Of a stretch of DNA of 64,000 nt, positions 19,414 to 27,792 are shown piece after piece. Both the position numbers and the translations under genes were made by a program. Location of the stretch: contig NZ_JOIJ01000004.1 of the NCBI RefSeq assembly GCF_000719975.1, positions 62,001 through 126,000 on the forward strand. Direction: 5' to 3'. How positions within the stretch are numbered: position 1 is the first letter of the stretch; every line of letters begins with the position of its first letter. The notes below the pieces were generated by a model. It ran no database searches, had not been told where the DNA came from, and was given only the letters and a program-made list of their open reading frames with translations. The DNA is from Prauserella rugosa (lineage in GTDB: Bacteria; Actinomycetota; Actinomycetes; Mycobacteriales; Pseudonocardiaceae).

Positions 19414-20054
19414 CCGAGGTACCCGCGACCGTGTTGGCCGACCGCGCGTGGTTGCGCGAGGACCTGCGGCGGTCGGCGACGTTGTACGGGCGCGCCGGCG
19501 ACCGGGTGCTGGGCACGATCCGCTGGTATTCGGCGTCGTCGATGCTCGTGGCACCGGCGCTGGAGCCGTGGGTGCACACCGGGGTGGCGCGCGATCCCGC
19601 GCTCGACGCGGTCGTGCTCGACGTCCACGGCGACGGGCGCATCCTCGACGCCAGGTCGGTGCGCACCCTCGAGGGCGGGCTCGCTGCCCTCGCCGATGCC
19701 TTCGCGACCGCACTCGGCGCGGTGGTGACGGCGATGGCCGAGGTGAGCGGAGCGTCGGAACGCTCGTTGTGGGCGATCGCGGCGGACTCGATCGGCAACC
19801 GCCTGCTCTGGGCGGGAACGGCGCTGGGCCGCGGCGACGAGGCGGTCCGGCTCGCCGGCGAACTCGGCGAGGCCGTCGCCGCCGCGGGCGCGCCCATGCC
19901 GCGTCCCCTGTTCACCGACGTCGGCGGCACACCGGTCGTGCGGCGCACCTCCTGCTGCCTGATCTACGAGATCCCCGGCGGGCAGAAGTGCACCAGCTGT
20001 CCGAAACAGACACCGGCCGAACGCACCCGCCGCCTGCGCAACCTCCTCGGCTGA
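19410..20054 (+). CDS. FhuF-like (2Fe-2S) protein, putative siderophore-iron reductase
   Basis: A 214-aa protein with a C-terminal cysteine motif, RRTSCCLIYEIPGGQKCTSC, matching the C-C-x10-C-x2-C [2Fe-2S] motif of FhuF-type ferric-siderophore reductases. The upstream part (SASSMLVAPALEPWVHTG, SIGNRLLWAGTALGRGDEAV) also fits that family. The start is GTG 19410, overlapping the methyltransferase stop by four bases. No siderophore gene is nearby, so the iron-reductase role rests on family similarity alone. Confidence 0.82.
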   Translation: MTEVPATVLADRAWLREDLRRSATLYGRAGDRVLGTIRWYSASSMLVAPALEPWVHTGVARDPALDAVVLDVHGDGRILDARSVRTLEGGLAALADAFATALGAVVTAMAEVSGASERSLWAIAADSIGNRLLWAGTALGRGDEAVRLAGELGEAVAAAGAPMPRPLFTDVGGTPVVRRTSCCLIYEIPGGQKCTSCPKQTPAERTRRLRNLLG

Positions 20055-20084
20055 CCCCGCCGAGCCACCGACGTCCCCGCCGGG

Positions 20085-21086
20085 TCAGCCCGCCTCGTAG
20101 CGTGCGGCGAGGTCGCGCCTGCCGTCCTCGGTGAGTCCGCCCCAGAGCCGAAGCCGAGCGAGGCCGCCGTCCGGGTGGATGTCCAGCCGTACGTACCGCG
20201 CCGCGGCGGCGTCGGGCACGGGGAAACGGTGCCGGGTGTCGGGCTGCAACCTCGTGGCGGGCAGCAGCTCGAACCACGTCTCGCCGTCGGCCGATCCGCT
20301 CAGTGACGCCGAGCCCGGCGCGTTGCCCCGCAGGTTGCTGGTGTCCAGCTCGGCGAAGCGCACCACGCCCTCACCGGCGAGCCGCACCGTCATCCAGTCG
20401 TTGCCGTCGTCGCGGCGCCGCGCGGTCTCCCAACCCTCCGCCTGGTTGGCGGCGAGCCCGGGGGCCAGCACGTTGTTCGGCGACGAGTAGAACATGTTGC
20501 TGCACCCGGTGACGACAGCGCCGTTCTCGAGTGCCGCCAGGTCGAGTGCCGAGGCGTCGACCAGCGCCGGATCGGGCACCACCGTGCCGTGCACCCGCAG
20601 CCGGGCCACTCCCCCGTCGGGATGCATCGTCAGGCGCACGTGCGTGTACCGGCGCGCCGACTCCACGGCGTAGGTGTTCTCCGTGTGCCCTTCGGCCTGC
20701 GCCCGGTCGACCAGTACGTCCCAGTCCGCCGCGGCCACCTCGTCGACCCCGGGATATCCCGGCAGCGCACACGCCTCGACCGACACGTGCGGCGGATAGT
20801 TGCCCTTGAAGAACGCCGTGTCGACCACCACGCCCGCGATCACACCCGGCATGCCGAGCCGCACGATCGCCTGGTCGTCCCCGGGTTCACGGTGCCGCCT
20901 GGTCTCCCACCCGTCGTAGACCTGCCCCTTGGGACCGAACGTCTCCGGCTGGTGTCTCGGCGTCCACGGGTTGAGCAGGTTCTCCTTCTCGGCGAACAGC
21001 TCGTCGCTGGCCCACATGACGGTGCCGCCGAAGCGCCGCGACGCCAGATCGATCGACCTCGTCCACTCCGGACGGTCCTCGGTCAT
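20085..21086 (-). CDS. alc: Allantoicase
   Basis: Hydrolyses allantoate to ureidoglycolate and urea. The 333-aa protein is built of two homologous jelly-roll domains: RFGGTVMWASDELFAEKENL in the first, GCSNMFYSSPNNVLAPG in the second. Each domain ends with a paired HPDGG motif (TMHPDGGVARLRVHG and DIHPDGGLARLRLWG). ATG 21086 was chosen because GAAGGGAG precedes it and MTEDRPEWTRSIDLASRRFG fits the family; the frame is open further upstream into the allB end. It follows allB by 26 bases and is presumably cotranscribed. Confidence 0.95.
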   Translation of the reverse strand: MTEDRPEWTRSIDLASRRFGGTVMWASDELFAEKENLLNPWTPRHQPETFGPKGQVYDGWETRRHREPGDDQAIVRLGMPGVIAGVVVDTAFFKGNYPPHVSVEACALPGYPGVDEVAAADWDVLVDRAQAEGHTENTYAVESARRYTHVRLTMHPDGGVARLRVHGTVVPDPALVDASALDLAALENGAVVTGCSNMFYSSPNNVLAPGLAANQAEGWETARRRDDGNDWMTVRLAGEGVVRFAELDTSNLRGNAPGSASLSGSADGETWFELLPATRLQPDTRHRFPVPDAAAARYVRLDIHPDGGLARLRLWGGLTEDGRRDLAARYEAG

Positions 21087-21112
21087 GCCCGCTCCCTTCG
21101 CGCTGCTCGTCG

Positions 21113-22471
21113 TCACGATCCCGCCTCTCGCACCAGAAACTCGCCGAAGGGCTCCCCGGCCACTTCCCTGCCCCGCAACCATGTCGAGCGCACGACCCCG
21201 GCCAGCGGCCGATCGTGGTAGGCGCTCACCGGATTGCGGTGCCGCAGCCGCGCGGGGTCGACCACGAACGCCTCGTCCGGCGCGAACACCACGAAGTCGG
21301 CGTCACAGCCGACCGCGATCCGCCCCTTGCGCGACAGTCCCACCTGTTCGGCCGGCCGCTGCGCCATCCACGTCGCGACGTCGGAGAGCGTGTATCCGCG
21401 TTGCCGCGCGCCCGTCCACACCGCGGGCAGACCGACCTGCAACCCGGCGACACCGCCCCATGCCTCGCCGAAATCGCCGCTGTCGAACCGTTTCAGCTCG
21501 GGGGTGCAGGGCGAATGGTCCGTGACGACGCAGTCGATGACCCCGTCGCCGAGCGCCCGCCACAGCTGCTCGCGGTTGGCTGCCTCGCGGATCGGCGGAC
21601 AGCACTTGAACTCCGTCGCACCGTCGCGGATCTCCTCGGCGACGAAGCTCAGGTAGTGCGGGCAGGTCTCGGCGGTCACCGCCACCCCGTCCGCGCGCGC
21701 CTCGGCGATGAGACCCACCGCATCGGCCGAGGCCAGGTGCAGGATGTGCACGCGCGCGCCGGTCTCCCGCGCCAACCGCAGCACCCGGGCGATCGCGGTG
21801 TTCTCCGCCTCGCGCGGGCGGGATCCGAGGAAGTCGGCATAGCGCGGCCCGCTCGGCCGGGGCGCGCGGTCGATCACGTCGGCGTCCTCGGCGTGCACGA
21901 TCAGCAGTCCGCCGAACCCGGCGAGTTCCCGCATCGCCGCACCCAGCTCGGCCTCGTCGAGCGGCGCGAACTCGTCGACGCCCGAGTGCAGCAGGAAACA
22001 CTTGAAGCCGAAGACCCCCGCCTCGTGCAGCGGCCGGAGCGCTCCGAGGTTGCCCGGCACGGCACCGCCCCAGAACCCGACGTCGACCGCGATCCGCCCC
22101 GCGGCGGCCTTCCGCTTCACGGCGAGGGATTCGACGTCGACGGTGGGCGGAAGGCTGTTGAGCGGCATGTCGACGATCGTGGTGACGCCGCCTGCCGCGG
22201 CGGCACGGGTCGCGCTGTCGAAGCCCTCCCACTCGCTGCGTCCCGGGTCGTTGACATGCACGTGCGTGTCGACCAGACCCGGCAGGAGCACCTCGTCGTC
22301 ACCCAGTTCGAGCACCCGCTCACCGGTCAGCGCGACGGCCCCGCTTTCGACAGTCCCGCTTTCGACGGCCACGATCCGGCCGCCGGCGACGCCGACACTG
22401 CAGGGCCGCTGCCCCTCCGGGGTGATCACGCGCTCGGCCCGGATCACGAGATCCATGCGCGGAGACTCCAT
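21113..22471 (-). CDS. allB: Allantoinase
   Basis: Zinc-dependent cyclic amidohydrolase converting allantoin to allantoate. The protein is 452 aa. The metal site HxH is in [20 protein letters not shown], the carbamylated lysine in [16 protein letters not shown], other ligand histidines in [11 protein letters not shown] and [11 protein letters not shown], and the Asp in [17 protein letters not shown] 22471 has an ideal AGGAGGTG Shine-Dalgarno sequence; a second in-frame ATG ([11 protein letters not shown]) lies 15 bases further in. It forms a pair with alc. Confidence 0.96.
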   Translation of the reverse strand: MESPRMDLVIRAERVITPEGQRPCSVGVAGGRIVAVESGTVESGAVALTGERVLELGDDEVLLPGLVDTHVHVNDPGRSEWEGFDSATRAAAAGGVTTIVDMPLNSLPPTVDVESLAVKRKAAAGRIAVDVGFWGGAVPGNLGALRPLHEAGVFGFKCFLLHSGVDEFAPLDEAELGAAMRELAGFGGLLIVHAEDADVIDRAPRPSGPRYADFLGSRPREAENTAIARVLRLARETGARVHILHLASADAVGLIAEARADGVAVTAETCPHYLSFVAEEIRDGATEFKCCPPIREAANREQLWRALGDGVIDCVVTDHSPCTPELKRFDSGDFGEAWGGVAGLQVGLPAVWTGARQRGYTLSDVATWMAQRPAEQVGLSRKGRIAVGCDADFVVFAPDEAFVVDPARLRHRNPVSAYHDRPLAGVVRSTWLRGREVAGEPFGEFLVREAGS

Positions 22472-22566
22472 CCGCCACCTCCTGCGGCGCAGCATAGGCA
22501 CATGTGAAGCCATCGGTAAACACCCGCGACGCCCGAACGCGCGGACGAGGCACTAGGTTCACAGCC

Positions 22567-23139
22567 GTGCTGCCTGCCGACGACGTCGAACTCGGTGCCC
22601 GCCTCCGCGCGCTGCGCACCGAACGCGGGATCTCGCTGCGCGCCCTGTCTGCCGAGCTCGGCATCAGTCCGAGCGCGCTGTCCCAGATGGAGCGCGGCTC
22701 GAAACGGCCGTCGGTGACCCGGCTGTTCCAGATCCTGACCGTGCTCGACGTCCCGCTGTCTGCGGCGTTCGGCGACCCCGCCGGCAGCGACGCAGCACCC
22801 GCCGAACCGGTGGTGGTCACGCGCGCGGGCGAGGTCCCGGAGCTCTCACTCGGCAACGGCGTGACGTATCGCAGCCTGACCCCGGTGCCCGTGTCCGGCG
22901 CCGAGGTCTACGAGACGGTGTACCCGCCCGGGTCGAGCTCGAGCCAGGACACCGAATACCTGCGCCACACCGGCCACGAGATGGGCACGGTGACCTCGGG
23001 AACGCTCACCGTCGAGGTCGACGGCGAGCGGTACGAACTCGGACCCGGCGACGGCATCCGTTTTCCGTCGGCCAGCCCGCACCGCATCCACAACGCCGGC
23101 GAGCGGACCGCCGTCGCCGTGTGGATCAACCTGCGCTGA
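22567..23139 (+). CDS. XRE-family regulator with cupin domain
   Basis: A 190-aa transcription factor: an N-terminal Cro/CI-type helix-turn-helix (RLRALRTERGISLRALSAEL, SPSALSQMERGSKRPSVTRL) and a C-terminal cupin sensor domain (HTGHEMGTVTSGTLTVEVDG, YELGPGDGIRFPSASPHRIH). Cupin-XRE proteins usually bind a small catabolic ligand. It is divergent from allB across a short gap, so it probably controls allB-alc. I chose GTG 22567; a GTG at 22504 adds 21 unconserved residues. TAGGTT at 22554-22559 sits at -10 distance from GTG 22567, so the mRNA may be leaderless. Confidence 0.85.
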   Translation: MLPADDVELGARLRALRTERGISLRALSAELGISPSALSQMERGSKRPSVTRLFQILTVLDVPLSAAFGDPAGSDAAPAEPVVVTRAGEVPELSLGNGVTYRSLTPVPVSGAEVYETVYPPGSSSSQDTEYLRHTGHEMGTVTSGTLTVEVDGERYELGPGDGIRFPSASPHRIHNAGERTAVAVWINLR

Positions 23140-23192
23140 GGGCGACCTCACCCGGCGCGGTCTCCCCCGGCCCAAACCTCACCCGGCCCACC

Positions 23193-24011
23193 TCACCCGG
23201 CGCGCCGGGAGCGCGGCAGCCATTCCAGGGACGTCGCCGTGTCGGTGGTCGGCAGGTATTCCAGGCCGACGTAGCCGTCGTAACCGGCGGCCTCGAGCGC
23301 CGCCAGCCATCCGTCGAGATCGGTGGTCCCGGTACCCGGTTCGTGCCTGCCCGGCGCGTCGGCCAGCTGCACGTGGCCGGTGCGGGCGGCGTGGTCGGCG
23401 ACGGTGTCGATGTCGCCCACGACCGCGCGGTGGTACAGGTCGGTGAGCAACGTGATCTCGGGCCTGCCCACGCGGTCGAGGACGGCGAGCGCGTCGGCCG
23501 TGGTCTTGACCGGGTAGGCGGGGCGTCCGGAGAGTGCCTCGAGCACGATCCGGCCGTCGAACGTGCCGACCCGGTCGGCCAGCCAGTCCAAGGTGGACGC
23601 GGCGAGGTCGTCCTGCTGCCGCGGGTCGACGCCGTCGAGGCGGTTGCCGTAGAGCGCGTTGAACCGGCGGGTGCCCAGCCTGCGGGCGATGTCCAACGCG
23701 ACCTCGACGCTCTCGCGCAGTTCGGCCTCGCGGCCGGGCCACGACACCAGTCCGCTGTCCCCCGCGGCCATGTCGCCCGCGAAGAAGTTGAGGCTGACCA
23801 GCCGCACCCCGGCGTCCTCGATCGCCGAGACAAAGGCGTCGACCTCGGCGCCGGAGGGCACCGCGACGGCGTCGAACGGCCACCAGCACTCCACCGCGTC
23901 GAACCCGGCCTCCCGTGCCGCGCGGGGGCGTTCGAGCAGCGGCAGCTCGGTGAACAACGTCGAGAGGTGGGCGTCGAACCGCAGTCCGTGCCGTGTCGGG
24001 TCAGGCGTCAT
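23193..24011 (-). CDS. hyi: Hydroxypyruvate isomerase-like TIM barrel protein
   Basis: A 272-aa xylose-isomerase-like TIM barrel, best matched to hydroxypyruvate isomerase (hydroxypyruvate to tartronate semialdehyde) of glyoxylate metabolism. Typical elements are FTELPLLERPRAAREAGFDA, VECWWPF, SLNFFAGDMAAGDSG, NALYGNR, IVLEALSG, LLTDLYHRAVVGD, HVQLADAPGRHEPGTG and GYVGLEYLPT. ATG 24011 or ATG 24020 could start it; neither has a strong ribosome binding site. Placement among allantoin genes fits a role downstream of glyoxylate, but glyoxylate carboligase and tartronate semialdehyde reductase are not in this window. Confidence 0.88.
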   Translation of the reverse strand: MTPDPTRHGLRFDAHLSTLFTELPLLERPRAAREAGFDAVECWWPFDAVAVPSGAEVDAFVSAIEDAGVRLVSLNFFAGDMAAGDSGLVSWPGREAELRESVEVALDIARRLGTRRFNALYGNRLDGVDPRQQDDLAASTLDWLADRVGTFDGRIVLEALSGRPAYPVKTTADALAVLDRVGRPEITLLTDLYHRAVVGDIDTVADHAARTGHVQLADAPGRHEPGTGTTDLDGWLAALEAAGYDGYVGLEYLPTTDTATSLEWLPRSRRAG

Positions 24012-24059
24012 GCGGGTCATTCTGGCCCGTACCGATCCACGCCACGTAGCCTTCCCCTC

Positions 24060-24530
24060 GTGGGACAGCTGGAGGCCGAGTTCACGAGCGAGCCCTTCCG
24101 CGGTGAGGGGACCCCGCCGGACCACGCCGTCAAGGCGAGGGAGGCCGCCGAGCTCGCCGGCCTGACCACCGACTTCGGCCCGCTCGGTACCTCCGTGCGC
24201 GGCGAGGCCGACGCGGTGCTCGACGCCCTGCCCGCGATCGCCCGTGCCGCCCTCGACGGCGGCGCGACCCGGCTGACCCTGCGCCTGCAGGCTCCCGGGG
24301 AACCGCCCGCCGACGAGGCCGGTCCCGGCCGCGTCCTGGACGGCATGGTCCGCCAGGTCGAGGCCGAGCTCGGCGCACGTCTGTCCGAACTCGACCGCCC
24401 GGGCAAGCAACGCGCGGTGCGTATGCTCGACGAACGCGGCGCGTTCCAGGTGCGCCGATCGGTCGCCGAGGTGGCGGAATTGCTCGGCGTCACGCGATTC
24501 ACCGTCTACAACTATCTGAATCGCGAATGA
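24060..24530 (+). CDS. MTH1187/thiamine-binding-like domain fused to a helix-turn-helix
   Basis: A 156-aa protein with two parts. The N-terminal ~85 residues (LEAEFTSEPFRGEGTPPDHA, AAELAGLTTDFGPLGTSVRG) resemble the MTH1187/YqgV thiamine-binding ferredoxin-like fold. The C-terminal ~45 residues (KQRAVRMLDERGAFQVRRSV, then LLGVTRFTVYNYLNRE) form a YheO-like helix-turn-helix. GTG 24060 gives MGQLEAEFTSEPF. It is divergent from hyi and directly upstream of the uraD promoter, so it may be a ligand-responsive regulator of the urate genes; the ligand is unknown. Confidence 0.8.
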   Translation: MGQLEAEFTSEPFRGEGTPPDHAVKAREAAELAGLTTDFGPLGTSVRGEADAVLDALPAIARAALDGGATRLTLRLQAPGEPPADEAGPGRVLDGMVRQVEAELGARLSELDRPGKQRAVRMLDERGAFQVRRSVAEVAELLGVTRFTVYNYLNRE

Positions 24531-24562
24531 TCACCGCGAGAACCGATCAAGCCCCTTCGATT

Positions 24563-24602
24563 TCAACAAACTGTTGACGCACCGGTAGGGCTCGCTTACT
24601 TT
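24563..24602 (+). promoter_or_regulatory. uraD promoter with palindromic operator; leaderless start likely
   Basis: A -35 TTGACG (24574-24579), 17-bp spacer and -10 TACTTT (24597-24602) place transcription start about at the uraD ATG (24610), so the mRNA is probably leaderless. A perfect 6-bp inverted repeat, TCAACA-AAC-TGTTGA (24563-24577), overlaps the -35, as expected for a repressor site. The regulator is unknown; the HTH fusion encoded immediately upstream, the XRE-cupin and the PucR/IclR proteins are candidates. Confidence 0.65.
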
Positions 24603-24609
24603 TCAACGG

Positions 24610-25080
24610 ATGAACAGGCTCTCGCTGGCCGAGTTCAACACGGCCGACGCCACCCGGCTCCGGCCGATGTTGACCGAATGCCTCGCCGTGCCACGCTGGG
24701 CCGACCACGTACTGGCCGGCCGCCCGTATTCCGACCTCGACGCACTGCGGACCCACGCCGCACTGACCCTGACTCCCGACGAGATCCACACGGCCATGGC
24801 GGCCCATCCGCGGATCGGGGAGAAACCCGCCTCCGGAACGTCGCACGCCGAGCAGTCCGGTGTGGACGATGAGGACGCGCGCCGATTCCGCAACGCCAAC
24901 GCCGAGTACGAGGAGCGGTTCGGCCACGTCTTCCTGATCTGCGCGAGCGGGCGCAGCGGAGCCGAACTGCTCGCCGAACTCCGCGGCCGCATGACCAACG
25001 ATCCGGAGACCGAGTTGCGGATCGCGGGCGAGGAACTCGTCAAGATCGCACAGCTGCGCCTGGCCAAGGAGGTCTCGTGA
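24610..25080 (+). CDS. uraD: 2-oxo-4-hydroxy-4-carboxy-5-ureidoimidazoline (OHCU) decarboxylase
   Basis: Third urate-degradation step: decarboxylates OHCU to S-allantoin. The 156-aa protein starts MNRLSLAEFNTADATRLRPM. The catalytic motif AAHPRIGEKP (His and Glu) is present, followed by NAEYEERFGHVFLICASGRS and the helix LRIAGEELVKIAQLRLAKEV. First gene of uraD-uraH-uricase-permease. It lacks a Shine-Dalgarno sequence, in line with the leaderless promoter just upstream. The stop overlaps the uraH start. Confidence 0.95.
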   Translation: MNRLSLAEFNTADATRLRPMLTECLAVPRWADHVLAGRPYSDLDALRTHAALTLTPDEIHTAMAAHPRIGEKPASGTSHAEQSGVDDEDARRFRNANAEYEERFGHVFLICASGRSGAELLAELRGRMTNDPETELRIAGEELVKIAQLRLAKEVS

Positions 25081-25400
25081 GCCTGGTGACCACCCACGTC
25101 CTCGACACCGCACGAGGCACGCCCGCCGCCGGAGTCCCCGTCCGGCTCGACGCCCGCGACGACGGCTGGTCCACGATCGCGGCCGCCACCACCGACGACG
25201 ACGGACGGGTCCGCGAGCTCGGTCCCGACAGTCTGCCCGCCGGCGTCTACCGGCTGGTGTTCGACATCGAGGCCTACGCCGGCCCCGACTGCTTCCTGCC
25301 CGAGATCACCGTCACCTTCCGCATCACCGACCCGTCCGCACACCACCACGTTCCCGTGCTGTTGAGCCCGTTCTCGTACTCCACCTACCGAGGGAGCTGA
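25077..25400 (+). CDS. uraH: 5-hydroxyisourate hydrolase (transthyretin-like)
   Basis: Second step of urate degradation: hydrolyses 5-hydroxyisourate to OHCU. At 107 aa it matches the family length. N-terminal THVLDTARGTPAAGVPVRLD carries the conserved histidine; HHHVPVLLSPFSYSTYRGS ends with the diagnostic YRGS C-terminus of HIU hydrolases. Translation starts at GTG 25077 overlapping the uraD stop (GTGA). The uricase gene begins 5 bases after its stop. Confidence 0.96.
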   Translation: MSLVTTHVLDTARGTPAAGVPVRLDARDDGWSTIAAATTDDDGRVRELGPDSLPAGVYRLVFDIEAYAGPDCFLPEITVTFRITDPSAHHHVPVLLSPFSYSTYRGS

Positions 25401-25405
25401 TCCAC

Positions 25406-26302
25406 GTGGGCATGTCGCTGGGGCCCAACCAGTACGGCAAGGCCGAGATCCGCCTCGTCACGGTCGACCGCCAGGGGCCGGTGCACCACCTGAAGGACGT
25501 CACCGTCTCGACGTCGTTGCGCGGTCACCTGGAGCGGACGCATCTGACGGGCGACAACGCCGACGTCGTCGCCACCGACACCCAGAAGAACACGACGCAA
25601 GCCTTCGCCAGGGACGGGATCGGCGAGATCGAGGACTTCGCCCTGCGCCTGGCCGAACACTTCACCGGCTCGTTCGAGCACATCACGGGCGCGCGCATGC
25701 TGATCTCCGAGCACGGCTGGAACCGCATCACCGTCGGCGGAACGCCGCACGACCACGCGTTCAGCAGGGCAGGGGACGAGGAGCGCACCACGGCCGTCAC
25801 GGTCCAGGACGGACAGGCGTGGGTCGTGTCGGGCGTGACCGGACTGACCGTGCTGAAATCCACCGGTTCGGAGTTCCACGGCTTTCCGCGCGACCGGTAC
25901 ACCACGCTCGCCGAGACCGACGACCGCATTCTTGCGACGGCGGTCACGGCACGCTGGCGCTACGCGAGCACCACGGGTATCAACTGGTCCGAGTCGTACG
26001 ACGCGATCCGCCGTGCGCTGCTCGAGACGTTCGCCACGAAACACAGCCTGTCGCTGCAGCAGACCCTGTACGCGATGGGCGAAGCCGTACTCGAAGCGCG
26101 GCCGGAGGTCGCCGAGATCCGGTTGTCACTGCCGAACAAGCACCACTTCCTGGTCGACCTGAGCCCCTTCGGACTCGACAACCCGGGCGAGGTGTTCTAC
26201 GCGGCGGACCGTCCCTACGGGCTCATCGAGGGCACGGTGCGGCGCGACGACGAGACCGGCTCGGACCCGGGTCTGGCCTGGTACTCCCTTCCCGAGTTCT
26301 GA
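25406..26302 (+). CDS. Urate oxidase (uricase)
   Basis: Cofactor-free oxidase converting urate to 5-hydroxyisourate. The 298-aa protein has LGPNQYGKAEIRLVTVDR with the catalytic lysine and NADVVATDTQKNTTQAFARD with the conserved threonine of the Lys-Thr dyad. C-terminal family blocks are IRLSLPNKHHFLVDLSPFGL and NPGEVFYAADRPYGLIEGTV. It has two T-fold domains. GTG 25406 or ATG 25412 may be used; GAGGGAG lies just upstream. Third gene of the uraD operon. Confidence 0.96.
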   Translation: MGMSLGPNQYGKAEIRLVTVDRQGPVHHLKDVTVSTSLRGHLERTHLTGDNADVVATDTQKNTTQAFARDGIGEIEDFALRLAEHFTGSFEHITGARMLISEHGWNRITVGGTPHDHAFSRAGDEERTTAVTVQDGQAWVVSGVTGLTVLKSTGSEFHGFPRDRYTTLAETDDRILATAVTARWRYASTTGINWSESYDAIRRALLETFATKHSLSLQQTLYAMGEAVLEARPEVAEIRLSLPNKHHFLVDLSPFGLDNPGEVFYAADRPYGLIEGTVRRDDETGSDPGLAWYSLPEF

Positions 26303-26388
26303 CCCGCTCCGCGTCCCGGCGTGAGCGGCCGCGTCGCCGCGGCGCCCGTCCGATCGGCGTGATCAGCCCCCACCGTTTGGAGTCTCCC

Positions 26389-27756
26389 GTGCATCCCGTC
26401 GACGCGAAACCGCCCTTGGCCCAGCTGATCGCAGGAGGACTGCAGCACGTCGCGGCGATGTACGCCGGTGTCGTGGCTCCGCCGCTGATCATCGGCGGAG
26501 CGGTGGGCCTGTCCCCCGGTCAGCTGAGCCTGCTCATCAGCGCCAGTTTGTTCACCGCGGGCCTGGCCACCCTGCTCCAGACCCTCGGCGTGTGGCGGTT
26601 CGGGGCCCGGCTGCCGCTCGTGAACGGCGTGACGTTCGCGACGGTGGCTCCCGTACTGGCGATCGTCGACCAGCACGGGCCGGACGCGTCGCTGGGCGTG
26701 GTCTACGGGGCGACGCTCGTGGCCGGGGTGCTCATCGTGCTGGCCGCGCCGTTCTTCTCCCGGCTGACGCGGTTCTTCCCTCCGATCGTCACGGGCACGG
26801 TCATCACGCTCATCGGTGTGTCCCTGCTGCCGGTGGCCGTCGGGTGGGTCTCGAACCAGCAGGAGTCGGCCGACGGCACCAATCTGCTGCTCGCCGGGAT
26901 CACGCTCGTCGCGGTACTGGCGTTCAACCGGTTCCTGTCGGGTTTCTGGAGCCGTGTGGCCCTGCTGCTGGGGCTCGTGCTGGGCACGCTCGTGGCGTGG
27001 CCGCTGGGTGAGGTCGACACGTCGACGCTCGCCGACGCGCCCGCGTTCGGCATCGCGACCCCGTTCCACTTCGGAACTCCGGTGTTCGACATCGCCGCGA
27101 TCATCTCGATGGCGATCGTCGCGCTGGTGATCATGGCCGAGAGCACGGCCGACATGCTCGCGCTCGGCGAGGTGGTCGACCGGCCGACCTCGGAACGCAC
27201 GCTCGCCGACGGTCTGCGCGCCGACGGTGTCGGCACCGCCGTGGCGACCGTGTTCGGCGGGTTCGCCTGCACCGCGTTCGCCCAGAACGTCGGACTCGTC
27301 GCACTGACCCGCATGGTCAGCCGGTACGTCGTGGCCGCGAGCGGGCTGATCCTGGTGCTGTTGGGCATGTTCCCGGCGGCGGGCGGCATCGTGGCGCTGG
27401 TGCCGCAGCCGGTGCTGGGCGGAGCCGGGCTCGTGCTGTTCGGCAGTGTGGCGGTGTCGGGTCTGCGCACGCTGGCGAAGGCGTCGTTCGAGCGTCCGGC
27501 GAACGTCACGATCGTCGCGGCCGCGCTCGGCATCGGCCTGATCCCCATCGCCGCACCGGAGTTCTACGCCGGATTCCCTTCGGCCCTGCGCACGGTACTC
27601 GACTCCGGGATCAGCGCCGGATGCCTCGCGGCGGTGGTGCTCAACCTGATCTTCGGCGACCGCATCCGCAGGTCCACAGCAGACTCCGCGGCAGACTCCG
27701 CAGCGGACTCCCCCGCCGGTAACGCAGCCCCCGCCGACGCCACCGAGAAGGCGTGA
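26389..27756 (+). CDS. NCS2-family purine (xanthine/urate) permease
   Basis: A 455-aa nucleobase:cation symporter of the NCS2/NAT family, with about 12-14 membrane helices. Recognisable stretches are GGLQHVAAMYAGVVAPPLII, ETTADM-like ESTADMLALGEVVDRP and the NAT-signature region CTAFAQNVGLVALTRMVSRY. Adjacency to uricase suggests uptake of urate or xanthine. GTG 26389 follows GGAG at good spacing. The C-terminus is a Ser/Ala/Asp repeat (ADSAADSAADSP) of no known role. Last gene of the urate operon, 86 bases after uricase. Confidence 0.92.
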   Translation: MHPVDAKPPLAQLIAGGLQHVAAMYAGVVAPPLIIGGAVGLSPGQLSLLISASLFTAGLATLLQTLGVWRFGARLPLVNGVTFATVAPVLAIVDQHGPDASLGVVYGATLVAGVLIVLAAPFFSRLTRFFPPIVTGTVITLIGVSLLPVAVGWVSNQQESADGTNLLLAGITLVAVLAFNRFLSGFWSRVALLLGLVLGTLVAWPLGEVDTSTLADAPAFGIATPFHFGTPVFDIAAIISMAIVALVIMAESTADMLALGEVVDRPTSERTLADGLRADGVGTAVATVFGGFACTAFAQNVGLVALTRMVSRYVVAASGLILVLLGMFPAAGGIVALVPQPVLGGAGLVLFGSVAVSGLRTLAKASFERPANVTIVAAALGIGLIPIAAPEFYAGFPSALRTVLDSGISAGCLAAVVLNLIFGDRIRRSTADSAADSAADSPAGNAAPADATEKA

Positions 27757-27792
27757 TGCGTGACCCGGCTTCCGATCGGGTAAGCCGGGTCC

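Noticed and set aside
23140..23192. CTCACCCGGC-type short repeats between XRE-cupin and hyi
   Set aside because: Three irregular copies in a GC-rich convergent gap; no palindrome or fixed period.
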